Source: Prunus persica (taxonomy: Eukaryota > Streptophyta > Magnoliopsida > Rosales > Rosaceae). From it: a stretch of 64,000 nt of DNA. Below, in pieces: positions 1-10,732 of the stretch. The notes beneath the pieces are model-generated. The model saw only the letters and a list, made by a program, of their open reading frames with translations. It was not told the DNA's origin and did no database searches. The stretch is taken from positions 27,064,106-27,128,105 of the forward strand of contig NC_034014.1 in NCBI RefSeq assembly GCF_000346465.2, written 5' to 3'. Position numbers and translations under genes: made by a program. Position 1 is the first letter of the stretch. Every line of letters begins with the position of its first letter.

Positions 1-14
1 TTTACATGAAGTAA

Positions 15-531
15 CTAAACAAGTCGAGCTTTAACAGATCTCCATGATGATTCTCCCATCACAATGCGCATTTTCTTCTTGCATGACAGGGGCTTTCCCT
101 CGCAAGAGAAGACCCGTCCATCGCGAGAAACCCCCCCGTTGCGGCGGCTCTCCAGATGAAGCCTGATGTGCTTCTTAGGGTAAGCTATATGCTCAAAAGT
201 GCTTGGAAAGTAGACAAACCAGTCGTCTCCACTCTTCCTAGTAATGATGCCTGCCCACCAACCGTCGTTGGCCAACGCATCAACCCTCTCGCCGGGAAAA
301 GTCAGGCCAAACTTTAGTGCACACAGGCCGGACCTTGTCCACCTCCGCGATCTCTTCCAGAGCGGTGGACATATCATCCTCCTCCACCAGGTTCTTGTAC
401 TTCACCTTTTACTTGTCCCCCAAGTTTTCAATTACAGTCGCTTCATAATACGAACCGTGAAACCCGTCTTGCTTGCTGCATACTTCTACCTCATCGCCTA
501 CTTGAAAAACTTTTCTTGTGGTGAAAGCCAT
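15..531 (-). pseudogene. Agenet (Tudor-like) domain gene, broken
   Basis: Reading the minus strand from an ATG at 529-531 gives an Agenet-type start (MAFTTRKVFQVGDEVEVCSK) of 40 codons, ending in an in-frame TAA at 409-411. The same frame continues as KVKYKNLVEEDDMSTALEE, and a second Agenet module (RVDALANDGWWAGIITRKSG, then YPKKHIRLHLE) follows in another frame after a shift near 293-309. Agenet proteins (DUF724 group and relatives) usually carry paired modules of this kind and are thought to read chromatin or bind RNA. The stop falls where these proteins often have an aromatic residue (recalled pattern YKVKYKN), so a nonsense mutation plus a frameshift is the simplest reading. A TATA-like box remains upstream. 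It could be a short duplicate of a longer gene; an assembly error is possible but would have to occur twice. Confidence 0.72.
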
Positions 532-643
532 TGCAGAGACTGATTAATGGAAGTGAATTGAGAAGCAATTGGAATATTTAGAGCTCTTTTCAGTTAAGAT
601 GGTATGTGTAGGACTGTGTGGAAGACGTAAGTGAGCACCCAAA

Positions 644-651
644 TATTTATA
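644..651 (-). promoter_or_regulatory. TATA-like box upstream of the Agenet pseudogene
   Basis: The minus strand reads TATAAATA about 115 bp upstream of the pseudogene ATG. Spacing suits a plant core promoter; no transcript evidence is available. Confidence 0.35.
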
Positions 652-860
652 GGTTGTGGTTTCCTGTTGATTTTATAGGTTAAGGATTGAAATATTTTAT
701 ATTTTCATACATATCACACTACACGGCTTTGCTAGAAAGTCAAAATATTCTAAACTATTCCCTTTTATTTTGCGTGAGCCTCCTTTTTTGGCAAAGAAAT
801 CCCTCCTTTCCCCTGTAACTCCTTTCATTCCCTTGTAACTACTTTTCTTAAATAGGTTTT

Positions 861-1245
861 CCTACATTCCTGCTAATGACAATATAATATGTGTATTAAT
901 TTTTCTTTTTGTGTTTTTGATAAATTATTTTTCTACATGCGTCAAATCATGATTTGCAAGGCACATGTGTTAGGAATTCCTATTCCCTTTAATTAGGAAT
1001 TCATACATTTATGCCAATGACAATATGACATGTACATTAAGTTTTTCTTTGTGTTTTTCATAAATTATTTTTGCATACTTTGATACATTTATGCCCATGA
1101 CAATATGACATGTACATTAAGTTTTTCTTTTTGTGTTTTTCACAAATTATTTTTGCACACTTTGATACATTTCTGCCAATGACAACATGACATGTACATT
1201 AAATTTTTTTTCTTTTTTTCTTTTTCACATTATTTTTGCACATGC
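861..1245. repeat. Degenerate ~80-bp tandem repeat
   Basis: Four related units start near 861, 1001, 1081 and 1163. Each contains a form of TACATTTATGCCAATGACAA, a variant of CATGTACATTAA, a T-rich run and AATTATTTTTGCA. The last three are 80-82 bp apart; the first is separated by about 140 bp, as if an insertion split it. Noncoding. The rest of 550-2396 holds only AT-rich DNA and the repeats listed next. Confidence 0.75.
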
Positions 1246-1323
1246 GTAAAACTGTGATTTACAGAAAAGAGGAATATCTCATTCCAGAGAATGAAAGGAG
1301 GAGTATATCCCCTCCCAAAGAAG

Positions 1324-2220
1324 GCTACAGTCTCTCCATATGAAGGTATTATTTGTCCTGGAAAACGTGTTTTCCCATCTGTGATCCCATGGTGGCCAAC
1401 ACTACAGCACCAATATGCATACGCATGCCCATCCTGAACTTGATTGAGACTAGATATATTTTTTATGTTTTTTTTTTCTACATATAGACTTGTTATTAAG
1501 CTTTGGCAACATTTTATTTGATTTGTATGACATTTACTGGTCTTCTTGTTATATCTGCATTATAGATGTGATACTTTAGTTCAAATACAATACAATATAA
1601 TATTGTTGCTGATTTGTCTTTTGATTATTGCCTTATTTTTTGTTGCTAGAAGTTGCTACTGGCTTGCTTCTCGAGTTCTATTTTGGGTGATGGTTTCATT
1701 CACGATTCGATTTTATGCTATTGCTTGCCTGAAATCTTTTAGTTCGTCCAATATATTGAAAATTCGTTAATCCAATCGATATAAAAAAAAAGAGAAAAAA
1801 AAAAGAGGGAGAGACATTAAACAAACGGAAAGAAAGAGAGAGAAGAGGAAATAGAATATAAAAAAAAAAGAGGGTGAGATATTAAATGAATGGCAAATGG
1901 GCCACATTCGACGGTCAAAACACAAATCCGGGCCATATTCGACGGTCAAAACACAAATCCGTAATGAATTCACATACTTCAACTCCGTAACGGAGAAATA
2001 CCCTTCATACTAGAACGTTAAACAAGGTTACAGTTCTCCCATGTAATAGTAGTACGTGCTTGTCCCGAAAAACATGTTTTCCCATTTGTGATCCCATGCT
2101 GGCCAACACTACCACACCAATATGCATACGCATGTCCATCCCTGACTGATCAAATTAATTTGCTGTTTTATTTTCTACGTATAGATTTGTTATTAAGCTT
2201 CGTTATAAACCACATTTTAT
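1324..2220. repeat. Pair of ~195-bp direct repeats enclosing ~500 bp
   Basis: Copy 1 lies at about 1324-1520 and copy 2 at about 2026-2220. Both contain TTTTCCCAT, then TGTGATCCCATG, GGCCAACACTAC, CCAATATGCATACGCATG and TTGTTATTAAGCTT in the same order. The interior contains purine-rich stretches near 1782-1880. The arrangement resembles a small terminal-repeat element (TRIM-like) or a segmental duplication. No primer-binding site or coding sequence was identified. Confidence 0.6.
1899..1962. repeat. 32-bp tandem duplication
   Basis: Two adjacent copies of a unit starting GGGCCA(C/T)ATTCGACGGTC, 32 bp apart and differing at one visible base, inside the interior of the larger direct-repeat pair. 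Confidence 0.85.
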
Positions 2221-2396
2221 ATTGTCACATTGATATATGTAATATCCAAATATATATATATATTATGATTCTATGAACAAATCTTTCTTTTTTAATTTCA
2301 ACTGGACCAATCTTCATGGTTTCTCATATACAGATGTACACACATTATTAAGAAATGACAACAATTCGAAGCATATAATAGTTACAGATCAATATC

Positions 2397-4293
2397 CTAG
2401 TATAATGGGAATGTCTCTAGTGGATTCTTCTTCTTGCAGCCCCAATGGCTTTTCCAAGAACATCTAGAGTTGAAGAGGGCAAGTCTTGTGGAGTGAAGGG
2501 CTATGATGTTTGATGTTGAGGGAGATTTCGAAAGAATGATTGCGTACCCGTCATCCATGTACTCAGTTCCTTCAGGGAAGAGCTGCCACAAAAGACTGCC
2601 ACCTCCGCTCCCTCCTTTCTTAGTAGAGTTGAGGATGGTCTTGTACACTGTGCTGAGAAGGGTGTCCCTAAACGATGAATTGTAGCCCGGGTCTTTCGAA
2701 GACACACCAAACTCCGAAAACACAACCGGCATCCCAAGATTTTTCTCTGCATCCTCAATGTGGGCTTCCATCCATGACTTGGTAAATTGGAGATGCAAAT
2801 CAGAGATTGATTTTGAAATCCTTCATGAATGAATTTAAATAGTTTTGTCACAAGTTGAATATTATGGAAAAAAATTTATCGTAAGGGACTAACTAAAACT
2901 AGTTATTATTTTCAAAAGTTACCAAGAGTCTGCATAGATGTGAACAGAAGCGAAATCAACACCCAAAACCTGGTGGTTCCTTATGAAATCAGTTCCAACT
3001 TGTTGAGCATATGTGTTTGGATTGAACTGAACTCTGCCAGGTGATGAGGGACCATAAAATCCTTCCAATCCAATCTCCACCAAGTGCTTTGGATCGAGTC
3101 TCTTGACATAAACAGCCATTTCTTGTATCCAATCCTACAAGACAGAACATTGCTTCAGCTACAAGAAAACGATACATTCCAATAAAACAAAAACACACAC
3201 AACCATTTGTTGAAGAACATGAACCTGCAGTTTATCACCCGAAGGATCTGAGGTGCATCGAGGCTCGTTCATCAGTTCCCAAGCAAAAACTGTGGGATCG
3301 TCCTTGTAAGTAATGTTTGTGAGTGTGTTAACTCTGTTAAGAACCGTCTGCAGAGTCAAAGTATCAATAAATATGAACACTAAAAACCTAATTAATCAGT
3401 AATTAAAGCACAGAATCGACAATCAAAAGATGGTCAAGGCTTGTCAAAACATGCTTTAACTTGCCTTAACATGGGCCTTGTAGTAGCTTTTGAGTGTTGG
3501 ATGAGAGAAGAAGTCATCATCTGAAGTCAAATTCAGACCAGCTGCTTTTCCCCATTTGACATATTGTGATTTTCCACCATATGCATCCCAGTTGTTGGTT
3601 AAAGACAATATGAGCCTGATCTTGCACTTCCTTGCTTCACTTATCACAAAATCCAAACCCTGCAACGCATTGTACGAAATTCAAATTGACTTAGAATTTG
3701 AAGAGTATTTCACAAGCATTGAACAAACAAAATGGTTAGAAATTTTTGCCTTGAAAACTTCTTCATCATAAACTGATGGAGATTTCTGAAGAGCTCGCCA
3801 CTGGCCGTCGTTGAAAGCCCAAGTCCTACAAACAGTTAGACCCACTGAAGATGCCTGTTTGAATGTATCAGTGACCTTTCCTCTTGTGGATTTATCAGCA
3901 GCAAATACCATCAACCAATAAGTGTTGAATCCATTAACATAGAAAGGTTGATCGTTCACTACAAATTGGTTCCCTTTCTTCTGCACCAATTGCCACTCAT
4001 CATCTTCCATGCCATCATTCAACTCTTCAATCCTACAGAATGACATATATACACTTTATACATTGTGCATATAATCAAACTAAAACAAAAATAAAAATGA
4101 AATGCCACTCTTATGGATACCAATCACTTGTGCTTGGATATGCTAAATGATCTTCGGCTTCCTCCACCACGGTGTCCAGTTGCTCCACTCCACCAGAACC
4201 ATGGAAAGTAGAACTTGAATGGTTGATGAAAATCATAAAAATGGTCACCATAAGAATGCTCTGTGACATCAAGTTTCTTTTGTGGGTATCCAT
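2397..4293 (-). CDS. Mannan endo-1,4-beta-mannosidase (GH5), secreted
   Basis: Hydrolyses the beta-1,4-mannan backbone of cell-wall hemicellulose. Coding exons on the minus strand: 4293-4121, 4032-3750, 3659-3465, 3347-3225, 3134-2923, 2820-2397; together 1410 nt, 469 aa, a normal family length. Residues 1-28 look like a signal peptide (hydrophobic [13 protein letters not shown]). GH5 hallmarks follow in order: [10 protein letters not shown] near the N-terminus, WELMNEP with the acid/base Glu at about residue 245, HIYADSW, and VVFSEFG with the nucleophile Glu at about residue 365. Both catalytic residues are present, so the enzyme should be active. Introns 2 and 3 need GC donors (AAG|GCAAAA and AAG|GCAAGT) to keep the conserved VFK|GLDF and HVK|TVLN junctions. 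A minus-strand TATAAATA lies about 45 bp upstream of the ATG. Which of the several plant MAN paralogues it matches cannot be decided here. Confidence 0.93.
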
Positions 4294-4334
4294 GGGATTG
4301 AACTTGTATGACAGTGCATGTTTCTTGGGATACG

Positions 4335-4342
4335 TATTTATA
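4335..4342 (-). promoter_or_regulatory. TATA box of the mannanase gene
   Basis: The minus strand reads TATAAATA 42-49 bp upstream of the mannanase ATG, implying a very short 5' leader. Confidence 0.5.
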
Positions 4343-6500
4343 CATGTATGGATGATGTCTACACTTTCTTGGATTGGGCTAGTATATTTGAGTGTGGGGC
4401 ACCAGAAAAAGTATTGAAACTGAAGAGATGATCACATTTCAAACTTTGAAGGGAAGGCAAAAATTGCTTCTTTGCTCTGCCAATTCCTTTTCCTTCCGAT
4501 CTGATTGGTCTTTCAAGTGTAAGAGTAAAGTTGCAACTAGCATCAATCCCTAAGGTAGTTTCAATTGGGTCCTACAACAAAGTTGTCATGAGCAATAACA
4601 AATTAAAACAATTATCAATCTGAAATTGAAATGGGATTGATAATGTGTCTAATTGCCAAAACTTTTTAGAAGATATTGTAATACTAATCTCTTGTTTATA
4701 TATCTATTTGGTGGAGATAATCTGTCACTATCAGTTTCAGCTCAGATGTCCTGATCATCATCCCATGTTAGAGTAGAGTGCATTTGATCATCAAGAGAAC
4801 CAATCTAGAACTAGATTGGTTGGTCCCATATATGCATATAAAAAACCAAAGTTCAAAGAGAAAAAGAAAGCAAAATGGATCATCCACCTTTTCCTGCTCA
4901 AACTTGGTTTTTCTTTCACCACCTCATGAAGAAGAAGAAGAAGAAGAAGACGAAGAGAAGGAAGAGTAGGAAGCTAAAGAAAGAAATGTATGTATTTGTG
5001 TCGGTTGCACTGCACAGGTAACATGTTTCCCTTCCTCTTTTCTTTTTGCCTTTTGACATTTGGTTACAACCATGTGTGCGAGGGCAAGTACCTCAAATAA
5101 TAAAAGGGTACATGTGATACTATCTGAGGAGTTGTTTTAACATGCAGATTTCTTCTTCTTCTTTTTTAGTCCAACAAAACATTGTGGTTTCACATTTTTA
5201 ATTGCAAAACGTTGTAGTTTAAGGTCCATAGAGACATACTTGCCAAATTCTCAGCTGGGCCTTAGAATTGGGCAACAAAAGAGTCAATGAAACCAATGAA
5301 TTGTTCACTCGGGCCTTTGAGACTTGAATTCTTGAATGAGGGTGATGTCTTAAATATGAGAAGAATTTGTATATCACGGGAATAACATTATTTTGTTATT
5401 ATCAATAATCATGTTTCGTCACGTGAAAAAGTTATCTCTTGTGGCAAAATGTGATTAAGTAGAATAGCAAAACATTGCTATCCCTATGGTATAACAAATT
5501 TCTCTTTTTTTTTTTTTTTTTTTGGTCTGATAACAAATTTCTCCTTAACCGCCTACATCTTGGACTTTGCCTACCACTAATGTGAGTATTCCCACATAAC
5601 ATCTCGAAGTAAGAATAAATATTTGGATTTTAGGGATTTGAAAGCGACTAAATTAGTTTTTTTTTTCTTTTTCCCAAATACAGTTCTTGTGTCGTTTTTA
5701 TTATCACAAATTGCGCAAAATAATACAGATTGCATTTAATTAATTAATTAATTAATTATCAGTAAAGAAATTCACATTGCTTTAATTTTGAGAGTTTCCT
5801 TGTCCTTGCTACTTGTTGGTAGTGCGTGCCATGCTTGCCTCCCATCCCTTGCCAATGAGGGCCAATCATAACATAGCAAGACCTTTCTCTTGGTTGTGTA
5901 TTTTTATATCCTTTTCCTTCTTTATTTAGTGTATACTTGACAATCATTAATTCATCAATTATTGTATTTTGTCTTTATTAATATGGTAATCCCAACCGAC
6001 GGTCCTGATTCCATAGAAGCAGCTAAGCCTATATGCCAATGGGCCCCACTCCTATAAGACGCGTCCACATATTCCAACTAATTCCATTTAAAAACGCGTT
6101 TTTCCCTTCTGTGATCACTTACTCACTGATCTGGCAGCAGAGTACTTTCCATTTTTGACAAATGGCGCGTCTGAAATTACTGTCCCACACGAAAGGTCAA
6201 ACCCGTCATTTCACTTTCAACCGCCACTCAATCTTAGCTGGGATGGCATGAGTTGATAATACTCAGTAAACTAATGGCTATTTAGCATATCTAAGAACCT
6301 AGGTAAACAGCTAGTTGTAAAGAGCAAGTAAGAAAGACCACGCCAACCATTAAAACCAAGCTTCTTTAATTTCGGTTTCTGGTCTCTTCAGCTCCTTTAC
6401 CAAATCGCCATTTTCAGAGAGCTCTCTATCAAAGCTGAAACTTTACCAGCGAGCTTTCTCTCTCTCCAGTTCTCATCATTGACTGGTTTGGTCCAGTTCC
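4343..6500. other. Intergenic region between mannanase and FERONIA-like genes
   Basis: No convincing gene. It contains a GAA-type microsatellite near 4926-4950, a poly-T run around 5503-5522 and a TTAA microsatellite at about 5737-5758. The two genes are divergent, so this 2.1-kb stretch holds both promoters. The last ~150 bp, CT-rich near 6460-6470, is probably 5' UTR of the kinase gene. Confidence 0.6.
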
Positions 6501-6709
6501 AAAAGGTAAACCATACTCTTTCTTCTTGGCATGGTTTTCTTTGTTCAAAGGCTAAGATGTTGTAGCTCACAGCCTCATTCCTTCAGTTTGGTCAATTGAG
6601 CTTGATTTATGATTTCTCAGTTGATTTGTTGATCCGGGTTTTTGAGAAAGCATAGATCTTGATCTTTGATAGTTGTTTTTTGTTGGGTAAAGTCAAATCC
6701 AAAGTGGGT

Positions 6710-9385
6710 ATGAACACCACTAACTTTGAAGCGGTGTTCATTTTTGTTTTTCTTTGTGTGGCCACCACAATCCATGTTGTTTTGGCTGCTAATTATATCC
6801 CATCTGATAAAATCTTCCTAAATTGTGGTGGGCCTCCTGAAACCACCGATTCCAATGGCCTGAAATGGACATCGGATATAGGCTCTAAGTTTGCATCTGG
6901 TGCCAACTCCACCACATCCCCAGCTGCCACTCAAGATCCTGCAGTCCCTGAAGTTCCTTTCATGACTGCTAGGGTCTTCCGTTCTGAGTATACCTATAAA
7001 TTTCCAGTTGCCTCGGGTCGCAAATTTATCCGTCTTTACTTCTACCCTGCTTCCTATGCGGGGCTCAATGCTTCTAATGCTATTTTTACTGTCACTGCTC
7101 AGTCCTATACTCTCCTTAAGAACTTCAGTGTTGCTCAAACAACAGAGGCTTTGGATTATGTTTTTATTACCAAAGAGTTTTCGGTCAATGTCGAAGGTGA
7201 GACATTGAACATTTCATTTGCACCCTCTTCCAGCATTGCGAACGCATATGCGTTTGTGAATGGGATTGAGATTGTGTCAATGCCTGATATTTACGGCGCT
7301 GCTGATGGTACCATGATTGTGGGTCAATCGAGTCCTTTCTTCATTGATAACAGCACTGCCCTTGAGAATGTTTATCGGATAAACGTGGGTGGTAAGGATA
7401 TCTCACCGCCCGGTGATACGGGTCTCTTTAGGTCCTGGTATGATGACACCCAATATCTCTTAGGGGCAGCATTTGGGGTTCCTGAAACTGCTGATCCAAA
7501 CATGACAGTTAAGTACCCTAAGAACATGCCTACTTATATTGCACCAGAGGATGTCTATACCACTGCCAGATCAATGGGGCCAAATGCTAAGATCAACCTC
7601 AATTACAATTTGACTTGGATATTCTCAATCGATTCTGGATTCTCTTACCTGGTTCGGCTACATTTCTGTGAGGTTGCCCAAATTTTTACCAAGGTTAATC
7701 AAAGAGTGTTCGATATCTTTCTCAACAATCAAACTGCTGAGTCTGCGGTTGATGTTGTTGCCTGGGCTGGAGGCAATGGAATTCCAGTGTACAGGGATTA
7801 TGTGGTGTTGGTTCCAAAGGGAAGCCCACAGGTGGATCTATGGCTTGAACTGCATCCAGACACTTCTGCTAAGCCAAATTACTATGATGCTATTCTAAAC
7901 GGAGTTGAGATATTCAAGATTAGTGATACAACTGGTAACCTCGGAGGGCCTAATCTTATTCCTCTTCCGAAGCAGGATACCATTGACCCAACTAAGGTTA
8001 GATCATCATCAGGTCATGGCAAGGCTAAGAGTGATCACAAAGCAATTATTGCTGGGGGAGTTAGTGGTGGAATTGTTTTGGCCCTTGTCCTTGGTTTCTT
8101 TGCTATTTGTGTGGCACGCCACCGTAGACATGGGAAGGACTCAAGTACAAGCGAAGGGCCATCTGGGTGGCTCCCTCTGTCTTTATATGGAAATTCACAG
8201 TCTGCAGTTTCTGCAAAGACAAACACAACAGGAAGTTACACGTCCTCCCTTCCTTCAAACCTTTGTCGCCATTTCTCGTTTGCTGAGATCAAATCTGCCA
8301 CCAAAAACTTTGATGAGGCGCTACTCCTTGGGGTGGGAGGTTTTGGCAAGGTTTACAAGGGTGAAATCGATGGTGGAGCAACCCAAGTAGCAATCAAGCG
8401 TGGAAACCCACTCTCTGAGCAAGGTGTGCATGAATTCCAAACTGAGATTGAAATGCTCTCAAAGCTTCGCCATCGTCATCTTGTTTCTCTGATTGGCTAC
8501 TGTGAAGAAAACTGTGAAATGATCCTTGTTTATGACTACATGGCTTATGGAACCCTGCGTGAGCATCTGTACAAGACCCAAAAGCCCCCTCTACCCTGGA
8601 AGCAAAGGCTTGAGATTTGTATTGGAGCTGCTCGTGGTTTACACTATCTTCACACTGGTGCCAAGCACACCATCATCCACCGCGATGTAAAAACAACTAA
8701 TATTCTTTTAGACGAGAAGTGGGTTGCGAAGGTTTCGGATTTTGGGCTGTCAAAAACAGGTCCTACATTGGACAACACACACGTCAGCACAGTTGTAAAA
8801 GGCAGCTTTGGGTATTTGGATCCAGAGTACTTTAGGCGGCAACAACTGACAGAAAAATCTGATGTCTACTCATTTGGGGTTGTTCTATTTGAGATCTTAT
8901 GTGCTCGTCCAGCATTGAACCCGTCACTTCCAAAGGAGCAAGTGAGCTTAGCAGAGTGGGCTGCACATTGCCACAAGAAGGGCAGTCTCGATCATATCCT
9001 TGACCCTTATCTCAAGGGGAAGATAACACCAGAATGCTTCAAGAAGTTTGCTGAGACAGCAATGAAATGTGTGTCAGATCAAAGCATTGACAGGCCATCA
9101 ATGGGAGATGTGCTTTGGAACCTTGAGTTTGCTTTGCAGCTACAGGAGAGTGCTGAGGAGAGTGGCAAGGGTATTGGTGCAATGGAACTTGAGGAAGAGC
9201 CGTTCATGGCCTGCAAAGGGAAGAAGTACCCTGATGCAGTGCCTGCCTTTGATGGTAATGTGACAGACTCAAGGAGCAGCGGGATGAGCATGAGCATAGG
9301 TGGCCGGAGCCTAGCTAGCGATGACTCTGATGGATTGACACCAAGTGCTGTGTTCTCACAGATCATGAACCCTAAAGGACGTTAA
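6710..9385 (+). CDS. FER: FERONIA-like receptor kinase (CrRLK1L family)
   Basis: Plasma-membrane receptor kinase; FERONIA senses RALF peptides and cell-wall state and controls growth, fertilisation and immunity. One uninterrupted 891-codon exon. The ATG at 6710 gives a signal peptide of about 26 residues (VFIFVFLCVATTIHVVLA); no in-frame ATG lies upstream. A tandem malectin-like ectodomain follows (FLNCGGP, RLYFYPASY, RLHFCEV), then a transmembrane segment near residues 445-468 and a Ser/Thr kinase: [42 protein letters not shown]. All catalytic residues are present. The C-terminus (SRSSGMSMSIGGRSLASDDS, SAVFSQIMNPKGR) matches FERONIA as I recall it, which separates it from HERK/THE relatives. 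The leader appears to hold a 5' UTR intron starting at the GTAAAC after 6505, as CrRLK1L genes often do. Confidence 0.95.
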   Translation: MNTTNFEAVFIFVFLCVATTIHVVLAANYIPSDKIFLNCGGPPETTDSNGLKWTSDIGSKFASGANSTTSPAATQDPAVPEVPFMTARVFRSEYTYKFPVASGRKFIRLYFYPASYAGLNASNAIFTVTAQSYTLLKNFSVAQTTEALDYVFITKEFSVNVEGETLNISFAPSSSIANAYAFVNGIEIVSMPDIYGAADGTMIVGQSSPFFIDNSTALENVYRINVGGKDISPPGDTGLFRSWYDDTQYLLGAAFGVPETADPNMTVKYPKNMPTYIAPEDVYTTARSMGPNAKINLNYNLTWIFSIDSGFSYLVRLHFCEVAQIFTKVNQRVFDIFLNNQTAESAVDVVAWAGGNGIPVYRDYVVLVPKGSPQVDLWLELHPDTSAKPNYYDAILNGVEIFKISDTTGNLGGPNLIPLPKQDTIDPTKVRSSSGHGKAKSDHKAIIAGGVSGGIVLALVLGFFAICVARHRRHGKDSSTSEGPSGWLPLSLYGNSQSAVSAKTNTTGSYTSSLPSNLCRHFSFAEIKSATKNFDEALLLGVGGFGKVYKGEIDGGATQVAIKRGNPLSEQGVHEFQTEIEMLSKLRHRHLVSLIGYCEENCEMILVYDYMAYGTLREHLYKTQKPPLPWKQRLEICIGAARGLHYLHTGAKHTIIHRDVKTTNILLDEKWVAKVSDFGLSKTGPTLDNTHVSTVVKGSFGYLDPEYFRRQQLTEKSDVYSFGVVLFEILCARPALNPSLPKEQVSLAEWAAHCHKKGSLDHILDPYLKGKITPECFKKFAETAMKCVSDQSIDRPSMGDVLWNLEFALQLQESAEESGKGIGAMELEEEPFMACKGKKYPDAVPAFDGNVTDSRSSGMSMSIGGRSLASDDSDGLTPSAVFSQIMNPKGR

Positions 9386-9763
9386 GAAGATTGAAGATAT
9401 GGCTCCTCCCTTAATCAATCAGGCAATGAAGTTTGCTGTATTTCTTTTTCCAAATTTTCATTCATTTAAGTTACTGTTATTTTCTAATCTTATTCGAGTC
9501 TTCCAATATGATTTGATCACGTTTAGTTGTAATTTTGTATCTATAATTACATGAAGAGTTTGAAAATAATGTTTCCTACTTCTACTTGCTTTGGTTTAGA
9601 CGATTGTTGATTTGGCTTCTATATATTCTTATCCTTTGGTATCATGGAGTGTTATAATAAAAAGAATAGCTTGAAAGAGATGAATTCATGTATGCGTTTC
9701 CGTTGTCCAGGACCATAACAATGTGCATGGGGGCCATGATTGCTTGTCATATATTAATGCCTA

Positions 9764-9767
<4 letters not shown>

Positions 9768-9809
<42 letters not shown>
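9768..9809. repeat. (GA)n microsatellite
   Basis: Uninterrupted GA dinucleotide repeat of about 42 bp. Confidence 0.98.
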
Positions 9810-9812
<3 letters not shown>

Positions 9813-9997
9813 TTGAAGAATATTTCTGTTAAGCCGCGCTGGCAAGACGTGAGAAAGACTGCCTTTTAGTGCGATTGTGACTTCGTTCACGCGGCTATTT
9901 GGTTTGTGAAAGGGTTGACCCCATGTGAGAGAAAATCATCAATAGATTCAAAAATCTGTCTTTACCAAACTTCATTATGCATAAGAATTATGCTTTG

Positions 9998-10270
9998 CGA
10001 TCGATTGACAGCTGCATACTATGTTTGTTGACCATTGTTGCTAGCATCTCTCTATATGTGAGTCACGATTGTTTTTACGACCATCGCTAGTATCTCGTTT
10101 TGTGTAAGTCACGATTCTTTGATTGTTGATGATGTATGCATGTGTTTGATTTTTAAGTCCACATTGATCGATTGACAGCTGCATGCTATGCTTGTTGACA
10201 ACTGTCGCTAGCACATTTGTTGACAACTGTCGCTAGCACATCTCTCTATACGTGAGTCAAGATTATTTTG
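9998..10270. repeat. Shuffled short repeat cluster
   Basis: GATCGATTGACAGCTGCAT occurs near 9999 and 10167. A module of the form TTGTTGAC...GCTAGCA occurs near 10024, 10193 and 10217, and a module like ATCTCTCTATA(T/C)GTGAGTCA occurs near 10047 and 10240. The two last GCTAGCA modules are in tandem, about 24 bp apart. Noncoding. Confidence 0.7.
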
Positions 10271-10732
10271 ACTATTATATCTCTCTTTATTAATTTTTAA
10301 GTCCGCATTGAAACGGTCGTCGTATTATTGAGTCGAGGGAATTTATGTGTCCACACGAATTTGCAAGAGAACGTTAGACCACTTGGAACCATTTTAAGAG
10401 AAAAGACAATACAGACAGAAAGCTCAGGTTGTGGACTTGTGGTTGCATTGCGTATACTGTCTCTTTCAGCAGAACCCTCTAGCCCTCTAACCCAACAACC
10501 GTGAGAACTTTGATATTCTTTGACACTGTAAGTGAAAGAATAGAGTGAAACTGCTGTCTGATGCAAAAGGATCTTTGGATTTTCAATCTGGAAAGATGTT
10601 CATACGATTGGTCGTATTTACAATCCAGGACCAACTTACAAAAAACAATTCCACGCCAAATATATCCATCAACTCGCAACAAATGTAAAAAGGAGACATT
10701 CAATGACCTCAAAATGACATAGAAACCCCCAG

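Larger units (their letters stand above)
9386..10732. other. Intergenic region, FER 3' end to thioredoxin gene
   Basis: Holds the probable 3' UTR of the kinase (to about 9700), a GA microsatellite, a set of short repeated modules at 10.0-10.3 kb, and the 3' UTR of the converging thioredoxin gene (from about 10.6 kb). No additional gene supported. Confidence 0.6.

Noticed and set aside
4778..4969. Lys/Glu-rich small protein near the GAA microsatellite
   Set aside because: Composition comes from the GAA repeat; no other support.
6659..6709. N-terminal extension of the FERONIA-like protein
   Set aside because: The upstream in-frame stretch begins without an ATG, lies in the probable 5' UTR intron, and would displace the signal peptide.
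2397..9385. Mannanase and FERONIA-like genes as a cell-wall functional cluster
   Set aside because: They are independent genes 2.4 kb apart in divergent orientation; nothing in the sequence shows co-regulation.
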